A stretch of DNA of 64,000 nucleotides from Chrysogorgia sp. JL179-B06 (Eukaryota; Cnidaria; Anthozoa; Scleralcyonacea; Chrysogorgiidae): NCBI GenBank assembly GCA_035772405.1, contig JAYKKM010000264.1:847001-911000 (forward strand), in the 5' to 3' direction. Below are positions 20,889 through 31,725 of the stretch, piece after piece. Below the pieces are notes generated by a model. That model did no database searches and was not told the origin of the DNA. It saw nothing but the letters and a program-made list of their open reading frames with translations. The position numbers and the translations under genes are program-made. Positions within the stretch are counted from its first letter, which is position 1. The number at the start of each line of letters is the position of its first letter.

Positions 20889-21034
20889 TATAATAACAAC
20901 GACTCACGATTAATAAGGATTGATAAGGATTGGAAGGTTTATTGTAAAACACAATCACTCGACATGTTGTCCTCTCGTACAACCTCTACTTCCGGCTTGT
21001 CTCTAGACACAGGTAACATAAGCTATACACTACA
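20889..21034 (-). mobile_element. 3' LTR of a Ty3/gypsy element
   Basis: On the minus strand the segment starts TGTAGTGTATAGC just after a purine-rich tract (AAAAAAGAAAAGAGGCAGGA) that fits a polypurine tract. It ends in GTTGTTATTATA. The end matches the 5' LTR remnant at 24817-24862 (ATCCTTATCAATC repeats, GAGTCGTTGTTATTACA). At 146 bp it is short for an LTR. Confidence 0.65.
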
Positions 21035-21203
21035 TCGGATCCTGCCTCTTTTCTTTTTTAAACAAACAATATGAAGAATGGCTTTGTTCTTTCACGGGTG
21101 GATCTCCTACTCCTATAGTGTCCAAGACTGCAGCCTCATTTGAGTTTATTGTTGCTGGTGACTTAGTTTAGTTCTCTGGCAAAGTTTCCAATGACACCGG
21201 TAG

Positions 21204-22190
21204 TCAAACTTCGGGTTGATCTGGAACTGAATCTTGTTGGTCTTCTTGGGGAGGTGATGCATCTTGTGGTGATAGAGAAGGTGCCATAAAACGTTTGACG
21301 TGATCGGGTCTCCATTTCGATGCTCCACCAACGTATGAGCTAGGGTCGAACAATGCTGACAACTTGTCTTGCTTCTTCATCTGCAACAACACCTCATCAC
21401 CCGCTTGCAACTCTGACTCGACACCCTTTCGGTTTGCTAGATTTGCCCCCAGTTCTTTGCTTGCGTTCTGCATCTGCGTCTCTTGCCTCCTGATCCGTTG
21501 TTTCGTGTTGGGCTTTCTCGAACTCAGGCAATTTGGTCATAATCTTTCTTCTTACAGGAGCTCTGTTGGACTGACACCGGTAGTTGTGTGGGCTGTTGAT
21601 CTGTATCCTAGAAGAAACTTCTGGAGCTCTCGTTGCCACACTCATCCTTCAGCCTGGGCTGCACGCATTGCTTTCAATAATGATCTATTCTGACGCTCAA
21701 CTTCGCCATTTGCCCGGGGCCTGCAGAGAGGAATTGTTTTCCGGTGTTTGATCCCCCGCTCTTCTAAGAAATCGTGCATTTCTTTGCTTACTAAGTTTGA
21801 CCCGTTGTCTGTCCGTAACGTTTCTGGGATACCATGTCTTGCAAAATGCTTCTCAATGCGATCCATTATGACTCTGCTTGTGGTGGTCTTTATAATGTCT
21901 ACCTCTATCCACCGGCTGTAGTAATCCACCAGGACCAATAAACTTTCTCCCGTTGGAAGTGGTCCCATAATGTCAAGTGCCAGATCTCTCCAGGGCTTTG
22001 TAGGCATTGTTGTGGTCTTGACAAGAGGAACACTGTTTGCTGGGGTCACTGCCTGACAACCAATAGAACTTCTGCAATGTTTTTCGACCATGCTACTCAT
22101 TCCAGGCCACCATACTTTGCTCGCGTAGACTCTTTGGTATGACGATGCGGGTGTCTCGTAACACCAGTCTTCCTTATCACCGTTATTTCA
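21204..22190 (-). pseudogene. Ty3/gypsy integrase remnant
   Basis: The frame at 22100-21642 encodes the integrase catalytic core, with LALDIMGPLPTGESLLVLVD (first Asp), LRTDNGSNLVSKEM (second Asp) and RANGEVERQNRSLLKAM (Glu), the DDE triad in normal order and spacing. Upstream, degraded sequence holds RDTRIVIPKSLRE and SKVWWPGM, from the region before the core. Downstream, after a TGA following AAQAEG, the continuation moves between frames: WQRELQKFLLGYRSTAHTTT, then RRKIMTKLPEFEKAQ, then DEVLLQMKKQDKLSALFDP near 21400. Integrase inserts element cDNA into the genome. Stops and frameshifts make this copy inactive. The 3' LTR follows; protease, RT and RNase H are absent. Confidence 0.85.
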
Positions 22191-22224
22191 TTTCGAAGAA
22201 GTTTGAAGGAGGTTGAGGCTGATG

Positions 22225-24373
22225 TCCAGTTCCCTGTTCGTCCGGTAATTCGTCCATCAACCGGTATACAATACTATCAAATCTAAAGAAGATGGGTATA
22301 TCCTCAAATACAGAGGTAATCGCGCCGGACTTGCTAATCGTACTAAGCAGAACAAGATCATTTTAAGTGAAATCCCGAAAGTCAAGCAAAGATTGAAACA
22401 ACAACAAGTCAAGGTTCAGCACGAAAGGTTATGCAAATTTATCCGCTACAAACAACCTGATGAATGATGCCCATAGTATTCCCGTGAGGATTACCAACCG
22501 TATTCACACGAACCGCGTTACCACGAGAATTTCCAACACTTTTGGCTCTTCAAATTGGAATAACAAGTCACGCCAAAATCTAGTTCCTATTTTCCCGTCA
22601 GTTTCCAAGATCGCTGTTACCACCAATGAAAGCGTGATGACTCAACATTTACTTCGAAGTATCTGCTTGTTGAACGCTCGGTCCCTTTTACCTAAGATCG
22701 ATGAACTATCGGCTTGGCTCTCGCAGGATAGAGCCGAAGTGGCTGTAATTACTGAGACCTGGTTACACCCTGAGATTGACAGTGAACTCATTTCAATCCT
22801 GCAGGGATACAATCTGCACCGGAACGACAGAATCCATGGTCGCGGGGGTGGTGTCTGTTTTTATCTGTGATAAGATCCCATGCAAGCGACGGCTCGGCCA
22901 CGATGAAATCGCCTTCGAATGTTTATGACTGTGGATTCGGCCATTCCGTTTACCCATGAGACCACTTACGCGACTATTACTGCAGGGTGCCGTGTATAAT
23001 CCCCCAAGTAAATCCGCCCAAGAACATAAGGATTTGTTAGATTATATGGTAAGAACTACGGACATTGTTCGTGACCAATACGCAGACTGTGGTGTAACTA
23101 TATTAGGTGATTTTAATGACCTTGGCTTGATGTTTCAGATGTTATATCTGATCACAACTTAAAACAAGTTGTTGATTGTCCCACTAGATGGAGTAATATT
23201 TTTGATCTCATAATTTGTAATGTAAGCCAATATTATTGTAAACCAGTTTCTCTAGTTTCTCATATAATATCATGGTCACCTAAGTCTTTTCATGCTAATT
23301 CACGTATAATAATAACATCAACCATGCACTAATCGCTACTTATACGTACATTTCCGCGCTCTGGGTTGGACATGGTTCGGAGGTTTGGAGGAACTCTCCG
23401 TGAACGATTTAACTGGCTGTTTCACTTCTTCTCTCACCTATACCATAAACCAATTTTCCCCTTTGAAGTCTGTTAAATTACATAGGACTGACAAGCCCTT
23501 ATCGCTTTCTATAAAAAAAACTGATTTTGGAGCGTCAGAGAGCATTTCATGCCGGGGACACAATCATATGGCGTCACTGCAGAAATAAGGTCAAAGGTGC
23601 AATATAGCTAAGAGTAAGAAGTTGTTTTACTCGAAGAAGGTAAAACATCTGAAAGGTAAGGATTGTTGTGAATGGTGGAAACTGGTTAATACTATGTCTG
23701 GCAGAGGCTGCAACTCTCAAACCATATCTATTGAGAAAGATGGGTCAACTTTATGTGGTATTGAGCTATCTACTGAACTTAACAATTTTTTTGTTTCTGT
23801 TAATGCAGATATTTCTCCACTTGACCTGCACTCCTTACCTGCCTTCTTACCAGCTTTCTACCCTCTTCCTACTATCCACCCGTATGAGGTACCTCTGATC
23901 TATCTCTTCTGGTATGTTTCCTTCTGAGTGGAAAAAGTCTGAGATTATCCCCATCCAGTGTCTCTAACTTCATGTATCTCTAAGATTATGGAGGATTTCG
24001 CGGTAAGCTGGATTGTTTCCGACGTTGGGAATAAAATCGATCCTCAGCAGTTTGGCTGTCTTAAAGGTAGTTCGACCACCTATTCCTTGCTAGATATGTT
24101 ACTTGGCTTCAGAATTTAGATCGTCCCGGGCATTATCTCCAGATATGTTTCCTTGACTTTAGTAAAGCCTTCGATCGGATTGATCACAGTATCATTATCT
24201 GTAAGCTCATTGGCCTGCAGGGAGTTCGTAGATCGCTCATTTCTTGGATATGTATAGCTTCCTCTCAGATCGAATACAATCGGTCAAACTAGTTGAGGTC
24301 ATATCTGATACTGCGGCTGTGACTGCTGGGGTACCACAGGGAAGTAAACTAGGTCCTATTTTGTTTCTCATTT
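22225..24373 (+). pseudogene. CR1/L2-type LINE fragment (endonuclease and partial RT)
   Basis: The orientation is opposite to the flanking gypsy remnants. In order: a degraded N-terminal segment with YRGNRAGLANRTKQN (about 22320-22370); the endonuclease start ICLLNARSLLPKIDEL with VAVITETWLHPE (catalytic Glu) and GRGGGVCFYL (22460-22870); VYNPPSKSAQEHKDLLDYMV and ILGDFND (22956-23162); a linker (23385-23930); and RT motifs QQFGCLKGSSTTYSLLDM, CFLDFSKAFDRIDH and GVPQGSKLGPILFL (24030-24373). Frames change repeatedly and stops occur. The sequence ends abruptly inside the RT, so it lacks the 3' end. Target-primed LINE insertion normally truncates the 5' end, so a secondary rearrangement is likely. 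Confidence 0.85.
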
Positions 24374-24815
24374 AACTTTGGCACTTCATATAGTTTTGTT
24401 CTTAAGTCATCTGAAGCAATTTTTTCTAAAAATTGATCGCATCATTTATCGCATGTTCTCCATAACCACAGTGTCTTGCTTGTTTGCGAAGTCGAAGGAC
24501 AAAATAATCCACATCTTCTCCCATCTCCTGCTTTGGTTCAATACGTAGCTATACATTTCGTGTACTCGTTATCGTCGTCTGACAACAACCAAATGTTCAA
24601 AAACATCTTGTACACCAGGAACAGCTCTATATAATAGCTCATTTCGTTTTCGAACACGATTTTCTAAGTTAACTTTTCCTTCAGCGTAATATGAAAAGTT
24701 TCGGAGTCATACACGCCATTTCTCTGCGAGCTGTGATTTTGGTCCAGCGACATCCATCGCCTGTAATTTGTGCTCCATGGTTAACTACGAAGGTTCTTCT
24801 GCTACCTCGTCGCCA
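24374..24815 (-). pseudogene. Ty3/gypsy gag remnant with primer-binding site
   Basis: On the minus strand a TGGCGACGAGGT motif (24815-24804), a primer-binding-site-like sequence, directly follows the 5' LTR end. The ATG at 24778 opens MEHKLQAMDVAGPKSQLAEK. After frame breaks comes DYFVLRLRKQARHCGYGEHA and then LEKIASDDLRTKLYEVPKL, a pattern seen in gag capsid-region sequences of this group. It stops at the junction with the LINE fragment. Everything between here and the integrase (protease, RT, RNase H) is missing. Confidence 0.7.
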
Positions 24816-24816
24816 A

Positions 24817-24862
24817 TGTAATAACAACGACTCACGATTGATAAGGATTGATAAGGATTGAA
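24817..24862 (-). mobile_element. Truncated 5' LTR of the Ty3/gypsy element
   Basis: Only about 46 bp are left. These match the end of the 3' LTR at 20889-20933 and then diverge sharply after GGATTG. The rest of the LTR was replaced by the sequence that follows. Confidence 0.6.
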
Positions 24863-25270
24863 GTTATAAATTTTCCATTCAAGCGACACTTTGCCAAATC
24901 GAAATTCACGATTGTAGTATTTGCTGATTTATCTAGCGGTCAGCGGTCATATTTCAAATCGAACTAACGATGTCACCGTTGTCAAAAACATTGAGGTTTA
25001 TATTGCAGTCGATACAATGTAAACCATGCACGTATCAAGGCGATCATATGGGCCAATGCATGGCCTTCTCGTTTTAAAATAACATACGCGGTATAACCTA
25101 AACGGTAATGATATATGGCGCGTTTATAATGTCGAAATTGAATCTGATCATTTGAACACTATACATCGAATTCGAACAACATTTACTCGAAACGAGCAAG
25201 AATCGTGAAGTTATAAATTTTCCATTCAAGCGAAACTTTTGTCAAATCGAACTTCACGATTGTAATATTT
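24863..25270. repeat. Direct repeat of about 65 bp
   Basis: GAAGTTATAAATTTTCCATT with TCAAGCGAMAC and CACGATTGTARTATTT occurs at 24861-24925 and 25206-25272. The sequence between is unannotated AT-rich DNA. Confidence 0.75.
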
Positions 25271-25314
25271 CTGAATTGAACGATTTACATGGTTCACATA
25301 TACATGTAGTTGTA

Positions 25315-25435
25315 ATTGTTGAATTCAGTCGGCGATTGTCGCCGATCAAGTCTTACAACAATTACAACTTAATGGGAACACGAGTTGTAATTGTTGTAAT
25401 TCTATCAGCGATTGATCGGCGACTGTTGTAGAAGT
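25315..25435. repeat. Foldback around GTTGTAATTGTTG motifs
   Basis: GTTGTAATTGTTGAATTC pairs with CTTACAACAATTACAAC, then the motif occurs again as GTTGTAATTGTTGTAATTC with a mirrored TCGGCGA / TCGCCGA pair. The words GCGATTG and CGATCGGCG recall the 15.3 kb foldback. Confidence 0.55.
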
Positions 25436-25469
25436 TGAATCAAGAAGTTGTGTGCAGAAACTGTAGTGA

Positions 25470-26440
25470 CAATGGAAAGTACATGGCTGAACAGGCTGTC
25501 ACTGGTAAACCAGCAAACAATAACAAAATCTTTACTCTTTGACTTTCATATAGTTGGTATGGGTGTCAGAGATATAGGCCCAGCTGTTTACATGAAGCGG
25601 ATTGACAGTCCAATCGGATCGAAAAATGCGGATGAAGTCATTCCGGGCACATGTTTACATGAATCCGTTTGGCAGCAGGCCTCAAACCGTGCATGCGTAA
25701 ATTTTACGCATGCGTATCAAGTCATTTTCAAGTCAAACCGTGTTTACATCAATCAGATTGGCAACATTCAAGTCCATCCTTGCTTGAATCTCAAGTCAAT
25801 CAATTGACTTCAGCCATCCGTTTCGATCAGATCGAAAACTTTCAATCCTCTTCATGTAAACACAACAAGGAGAAACAACATGGGAGATTTGTCTTGAACA
25901 CTCAATCCGCTTCATGTAAACAGGGCCTTATATACTGTGTCCATTTGTAAGCATTCGCAATAAATAATAAAAAATCTATAAAGACTTACTGATAACCCAG
26001 AACATTTTGGAGCCCCATTTAAGCTTACAGGTAAAACATCAAGTAAAACAGGATTATTCGAATATAAATATGATATTATGCTTACTTGGTATATATCAAA
26101 CAATAAACTGTTGATTAGCATCGATTTATTTTGTATATAGACACACCAACCGTATCGAGATCGCTCGTCATCTTTTAGCGTAGGTCTTCGGCGATCTGCA
26201 TATGCGATTGTAAGCATCGTGAGCGTATATAAGATCAAGATACTTGCCAGCCACATCAAATATTTTCAGTGAAAAACACTTGAGGAAAGGAAATATATGC
26301 AGTGGTTCAACCTTGTCCCCAGAACTTTCGCGGTGCGATGCAATGATGCAATAATTGCAATTTCGCGATATTGCCAAAAAAATAAACAGAACCGGAAGCT
26401 AGACTCGCGCTAAGCCCGAGTAATGATAGATTCAGCAGGA
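25470..26440. repeat. Inverted copy of the tandem TIR element, carrying an insertion
   Basis: Read on the minus strand, this region follows unit 1 of the first element. It has GGCAATATCGCGAAATTGCA, the ATTTGATGTGGCTGGCAAGT block, one GGGGCTCCAAAATGTTCTGG block (26003-26022) and CTCTGACACCCATACCAACT. The last is interrupted by the small transposon at 25576-25928. The shortened ACTCGGGC hairpin (about 26405-26435) marks its left side. Confidence 0.75.
25576..25928. mobile_element. MITE with CTGTTTACATGAAGCGGATTGA termini
   Basis: The left end AGGCCCAGCTGTTTACATG (continuing AAGCGGATTGA) and the right end TCAATCCGCTTCATGTAAAC (then AGGGCCT) are inverted repeats of about 27 bp. TAT flanks both sides. 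It interrupts a repeat whose uninterrupted form is present at 1925-1960 and 3625-3660. No coding frame. Several forkhead-like GTTTACAT or ATGTAAAC words occur inside. Confidence 0.75.
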
Positions 26441-26499
26441 ACCAGGGAATTTATGAGTTCGAGTTGCGTTCAATTTCGAGTTCGGTCCGAGTTCGAGTT

Positions 26500-26600
26500 T
26501 TCGGCCGGTGCGGACGGTGTATTAGGGAGCTTCAGATGCGAGTACGAGTAAGAGTACGACTGGACCGATGGAGGACTGGACCTACTGGTTCTCGTTCGTA
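26500..26600. repeat. Copy of the 31.7/32.6 kb flanks without the GC-rich element (apparent empty site)
   Basis: On the minus strand this reads GTCCAGTCGTACTCTTACTC, then CGCATCTGAAGCTCCCTAAT and ACACCGTCC. The same flanks surround the element at 31726-32570 (TCGTACTCGTACTC... CATCTAAAGCTCCCTA and TACACCGTCC). Confidence 0.65.
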
Positions 26601-26803
26601 CTCGTTCCCGCCAAAACTTAAAACGTTCAGAAATTTTCAATAGTACGAACAACTTTTTCATGGCGAAAAGATTTCGTGGCAAGAAAAAGCTCGTAAACTA
26701 GCAGAATTTGCGTATTTTAACGATATATCGATGAATTGATTATTGTTTAATACATCATTATACTGTCAGAAAAAGTTTAGTTTCCCATACTGGAATTATC
26801 AAA

Positions 26804-27885
26804 GGTTTAACAGAAGATGAAGCAAATCAGAGCTTAGATTTAGTCTGGCCGATATTCCGACTTTAATGAATTGACTTCGTATACCCGACGCCTTCACATA
26901 CTCAAATGGAACTGCTTCAGGTTTTGAGGGGTTATGCGTTGTTCTCAAAAGCTATGCTTATCCGTGCCGATTAAGGATGCTTATCCGTGCTGATATGGTA
27001 CCACGATTTGGCAGATCTGTCTCCGAGTTAATTGAAATATGCACAGAGGTTACTGGATTCATCTACAACACCCATGGTTATCTTTTACGGTACTTAAACC
27101 AGCCCTGGCTTGCTCCAATTAAGCTTCAACAATACGCAGATGCAGTCCATAACCGAGGAGCAGCGTTGGAAAATTGCCTGGGATTTGTTGACGGAACTGT
27201 CAGAGCTATCAGTCGCCCAGAGCAACACCAACGTGTTATGTATAATGGCCACAAGCGAATACACGTTATTAAGTTCCAGTCAGTGGTCGCGCCTAACGGT
27301 TTAATTGCAAATTTTTATGGTCCTGTAGGTAAGGGAAAATCAAAACTTTTCTTGTTTATCTTTTGTATAGAGTTGACACTATTATCAGCACGTCCTTATT
27401 TTTACCCCTATATTTTTAGTCGATAGAAGGGAAAAGGCACGATTCAGGAATGATGAGGATGTCAAACCTCCTAGACGATCTGCAGATGTATTCTTTTGCC
27501 CCTAATGGAGAGCCTCTGTGCATTTATGGTGATCCAGCCTATCCACTTCGAATCCATCTGCAGACGCCGTAAACATGCACAGTAACATGCACGTATAAAC
27601 ATGCACAGCTTACAGATGACCAGATGGACTTTAATTCCGCCATGAGTTCGGTCAGAATAGCTGTTGAATACAAATTATTTTAGTTTTTTTGATTTCAAGA
27701 AGAAACTCAAAATAGGGCTGAGTCCTGTGGGACAAATGTACGTTGTGTGTACATTGTTGCGAAACGCACACGTATGTCTTTATGGCTCGAATACAAGTTC
27801 CTACTTCACCACCAACATTGCAATATTATTTTCAAGTTTAGTTAACTGCATAATATGCGACTATACTTATACAAATTTCGATTAA
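26804..27885 (+). pseudogene. PIF/Harbinger transposase (HARBI1-like) with one intron
   Basis: The N-terminal part reads LTEDEAN and, in another frame, RFSLADIPTL, LRIPDAFTYSNGT and FEGLCVVLKSYAYPCR (26804-26970). The main frame, 26977-27324, has VPRFGRSVSELIEICTEVT and GFVDGTVRAI (first catalytic Asp), then the HIKF-like segment and NFYGP. An intron 27325-27419 (GT-AG) joins P to SIEGKRHDSGMM in frame, restoring the DDE_Tnp_4 motif, followed by IYGDPAYPLRIHLQ (second Asp). A TAA follows, then LTDDQMDFNSAMSSVRIAVE (Glu), and after a frameshift DFKKKLKIGLSPVGQMYVV to SSYF. The family cuts and inserts Harbinger elements at TWA sites. Defects are stops near 26885 and 27571, a 23-bp duplication near 26960 and a late frameshift. 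Its MYB-like partner is on the opposite strand 300 bp downstream, as in intact elements. Confidence 0.85.
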
Positions 27886-28184
27886 ACTAATGAAAGGAGT
27901 ACTCATGAAACACTAAAAGCCTAGTAAGTTTTTTGTATTCTTTATTTTCTTTTTTAATTTCTTTAATATAAAGTTGCACAAAAATAAAACAGTTTTAAAT
28001 GCAAATGAACCCAGTTGGGTGAATGACAATGCATGTAAACAAACAAGAAGTGCTACTCAATTTTTTTAAAGGCTAACTATTTGAGTCATAATACTGAACT
28101 ATAATACTGAAAGGCTTCGTGCTCTTTTTTCATTAATTCCAACGAGTTGTTGATTAACGTGGTCATATCTATGCCACTTAATCT

Positions 28185-28631
28185 TCACTTAGACGGTGAT
28201 GACTCGTCGTTTCCAACAATACAAGATCTCTTCTTTGTTTCCTTCAGTCTTTCCGTCGCTCGTACTCGCATTTCTTCGGCTGCTGACTTCTCCTTCTCTT
28301 GCTTTTCTTTTTCTAGACCAAACTTCTCTTCCGCTTCTTCACGCTTTTTAATATCGTTTAGCGCCTGAGTTATTTCGTCGAATTCAACATAAATTCCTGA
28401 GGCTGTACTTTAATCCTTCTCCTTCATATGGAACTCCTTCATAAGTTTATCAAACAGCTCTCGGACATACCTTTGTGTGACTCGAAAATTATAACTTGTT
28501 AAACTGTTAAGGTGGTCGGATATACGTGTCCAAACAGCTCCCCTTTCCTTACTTCCAGACCTCGTGTTATACGGTTCTTCGGTAATAATTTCACGTAGAA
28601 AAACTTTGTCATGTTCTGGCTTCCATTGAAA
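28185..28631 (-). pseudogene. Harbinger-associated MYB/SANT-like DNA-binding protein
   Basis: The minus-strand frame gives WKPEHDKVFLREIITEEPYN, GSKERGAVWTRISDHLNSL, FRVTQRYVRELFDKLMKEF and KEKD, then an in-frame TAA. It continues in the same frame with STASGIYVEFDEITQALNDI and a charged coiled-coil-like tail (EKEKQEKEKSAAEEMR), ending at a TGA near 28185. The trihelix-like W..E.D..LLRE...EPY... pattern is that of the second protein of PIF/Harbinger elements, which binds element ends and helps nuclear import of the transposase. No start codon is visible: a TAG lies two codons upstream of the first conserved Trp. The convergent arrangement with the transposase supports a single decayed autonomous element. 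Confidence 0.75.
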
Positions 28632-28715
28632 AAGCTAACTTGATTTCGCAAAATTCATCTATCGATAAACATAAAACAAATGAGGAACAATACAGCGCTT
28701 GGCTACCAAATTGGT

Positions 28716-30990
28716 TGTATAATAATAATAATATAATAATTTAATGTTCTTATGCGCATTTAAAAATCTCAATGCGCTTAAATGATAAATGAGATAAAAC
28801 TTACATTCCTACAATTACGGAATAATATAACCTAATGTAAGACTAGAATAAAATACTTATAGTAGTTATAAAATGTTCCTAAGAATTGTTTGTTATTAAA
28901 ATAGCTAAACATAGGCTCGTTTAAACAAAAATGTTTTCAGAGATGTCTTAAAAACTTGAACGTTTTCACTGGACTTATTGTGTTCCGGAAGAGGGTTCCA
29001 AAGTTCAGGTGCTGCAGATGAAAATGCTCGACTTCCATATGTAACCGTACTGTTTCCAGTTGCTGGATACACAAGAGGGATTTGTTTGATGAACGGAGTG
29101 CACGTGCCGTAGGTTGTCGTTCCTCAATTAGGTTAGTGAGATAGCCCGGTGATAAACCATGGAGTATCTTGTATAACAGTCAGTAGTATTTTGAAATTTT
29201 TTCGCGCCTGAAGAGGCAACCAATGTAACTCATATAGTGCAGGTGTTATATCATCGTATCGTCTCGTTCCTGTCACTAAACGTGCAGCAATATTTTGAAT
29301 CCGTTGTAATTTATCCAGTTGATACTTCGGAAGTAATCTAGGCGTGATAATACAAATGCGCTTATGAGTCGCTTGAGGCTCTCAGTTGTTAAATATCTAC
29401 GAATACGACAAATAAACGTCATGGCTGCCATAGCTTTTTACAAGTTCCATTTATCTGCTGAGAGAAAGTCATATTTTTGTCAAACTTAACTCCTAGGTTC
29501 GTTTGCATATCAGTTACAGGAAAGCTATTATTGAAAAACATTAAGCTGGTATGCAGACGATGTTTCGAAAACCGTGAAGTGAAATGAACAATTTTTTTTT
29601 TTTAAGAATTGCATAATAACATGTTTTGAGTATTCCAATGCATGACATTTTCAATGCACTCGCGAAAAGTTTCAACAGCAGGATGAGGATCATTAGGATT
29701 AATAGTTATATAAATTTGCGTATCGTCAGCGTAGAACATACAACTCAGCTTATATGATAATATCACGTCTTGCAATGGTGCCAAATACAGGGCAAAAAGA
29801 AGAGGACCAAGTATCGAGCCCTGAGGGACTCCATATTCAAGATTTTGTACTGTAGATATAATTTTACCAATTCGTACTGATTGAGAGCGTCCGTGAGGGT
29901 GTGATCAAACCATTTGAAAACTGTTCCAGTAAAGCCAAAATAGGTATTAAGTCTTGTTAATAGTATATTATGATCTAGCGTATCAAAAGCCGCAGATAGA
30001 TCAAGAAGATTTAGAATAACATCATGATGTCCATCAACTGTTCTGAAGATATCATTGGATACCCGCAATAATGCTGTCTCTGTAGAATGATGCTTACGAT
30101 ATGCTGATTGGAAAGAAGGAAATAAATCATTGTTCTCCAAATGCGAGTACGTCTGGATTGACACAGTTTTCTCCATTATTTTATCAAGAAATGGAATATT
30201 TGTAACAGGTCTAATGTTCGGAAACAGGTCACTGTCAAGTTCAGCCTTTTTTAATCGAGGTTGGGCATGAGATATTTTAAATGCATCCGGAAATACACCA
30301 GAGGATAATGAATGTAGAAACAATATAATGGATAATAGGAGCAACCAGTTCCATGTGTTCTTTAATTACATGAGTTGGTATAGGATCCAGCAAACAGGAT
30401 TTATTTGAGAGAGAACCCGCATCAGGGTTGGTTTTTTCATTTACTTGGAAGTTAAAATCTCCAGCAATAATCGATGGCTTCTTAATTGCTAATTGATAGT
30501 ATCTCAATAAAATGGGAAAAATCAGTGTAAAACATAGTTGTTGTTAACTTATTTTTCTTAGAGGGTGGAGGCCGATAAATAACTGCCATACGAATATTAA
30601 ACTTTCCATAGCTGATTACAAAATCCATATGCTCAAATGATTTTTAAACCAAGATCGAAGTTTATTGTAATGCTAAGATGTTTTCTTCCAAATACAGCAA
30701 CACCACCACCTCTCCCATTTTCCCTTGGGACTTGTTGAAACGTAAAATCCTTTAATTCATTCAAAATTTCCGCTGGTGAGTTGTTATTGCCGCCTGAAGC
30801 AAGCCAAGTTTCAGTCATAGCAAACATATCAAGTTTATTTGAATAAACAATATCGAAAAGTATTGCACTTTTCCTAGCCAAAGACCGGGCGTTCCACACA
30901 GCAAAGCGAAGTTTTGGACAACCAGTATGACGATTTATTTTCTCCAAGTATTATAAGTTCGGCGACCATCTTGAAGTTGAATAATTAACA
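28716..30990 (-). pseudogene. CR1/L2-type LINE B, internally deleted
   Basis: On the minus strand: the endonuclease start (30947-30633) with LRFAVWNARSLARKSAILFD, MTETWLASGG and GRGGGVAVFG; IIAGDFNFQVNE (near 30460), which passes directly into SNKSCLLDPIPTHVIKEHM of the pre-RT linker; RT at 30344-29602 with IRPVTNIPFLDKIMEKTV, FQSAYRKHHSTETALLRV, LLDLSAAFDTLDHN and MFYADDTQIYI (YADD active site); and the C-terminus near 29035-28905 with FSSAAPELWNPLPEHNKSS and TFLFKRAYV, then a stop. A TAA/TTA-rich tail at 28716-28745 marks the 3' end. The endonuclease half and linker were fused by deletion, and frames shift in the RT. It is 5'-truncated and inactive. Confidence 0.85.
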
Positions 30991-31279
30991 TAATACCATG
31001 ATTTACTCGGTTTCTTTTGTTCTCGCAGGGAAATTTAATCGCTAAATTCCCCACGTTTATTTGTTTGAAAACTACTGATGCATACAAATTAGGGAAAATT
31101 TCTAATTTTTCCTCATTCCTATGATATGCATGAGGTAAATTTAGTAGAACACAAAGGTTTATTTGTCTTCTAATTTTCCCTCATTCAAATGCACGGGAAA
31201 TTTAGTAGACAAAAACTCTGTCTCCAACCACGGGCTGGATAAGGTTCTCAAAGTTATCCTCGGCGATCATATATTACAA
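30991..31279. other. Repeat-derived flank; no gene
   Basis: The sequence holds related words (GGGAAATTTAATCGCTAAATT, TTAATAATACCATGA) that recur in the foldback at 31280-31435, so it is probably a decayed copy of that element. Confidence 0.4.
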
Positions 31280-31435
31280 ACTAATACCATGACTTGTCGG
31301 GAAATTAGCGATTAAATTGCCCTTCGCCTCGGGAAGATTTGTAAAAGTCCTCGGGCTTCGCCCTCGGACTTTCACAAATCTTCCCTCGGCGGCGAGCAAT
31401 TTAATCGCTAATTTCCCTAAAGTCATAGTATTACT
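31280..31435. mobile_element. Foldback MITE
   Basis: Left arm: AATACCATGACTTGTCGGGA, GCGATTAAATTGC, GGGAAGATTTGTAAAAGTCC. Right arm: the reverse complement through GGACTTTCACAAATCTTCCC to CTAAAGTCATAGTATT. The centre is CGGGCTTCGCCC near 31357. The arms are nearly perfect over about 75 nt. Confidence 0.85.
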
Positions 31436-31725
31436 TATAATTAACATGTGCATGTCTATATATTGTATTAATAGTTGGAATGGAACGTTTCATTTCGTTA
31501 TTTAATACTCTCTCCTATTCAATACTCTTTCCACTAATAAACAATCTATTTCCAGCTCGTTTTCCAGCTCGTTTTCCTGCTACGAGATTCAAGCTAAATC
31601 TTGTTGTCAACAAGGACCCGACAACGACCTTTTCGCGCCAAAATCCAGTTTGGTTTACATAACCGGAATTAAATACGTCCAGTCGTACTCGTACTCGTAC
31701 TCGTATTCGCATCTAAAGCTCCCTA

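Noticed and set aside
22460..22870. Host endonuclease/exonuclease gene
   Set aside because: The continuing sequence carries LINE reverse-transcriptase motifs in order.
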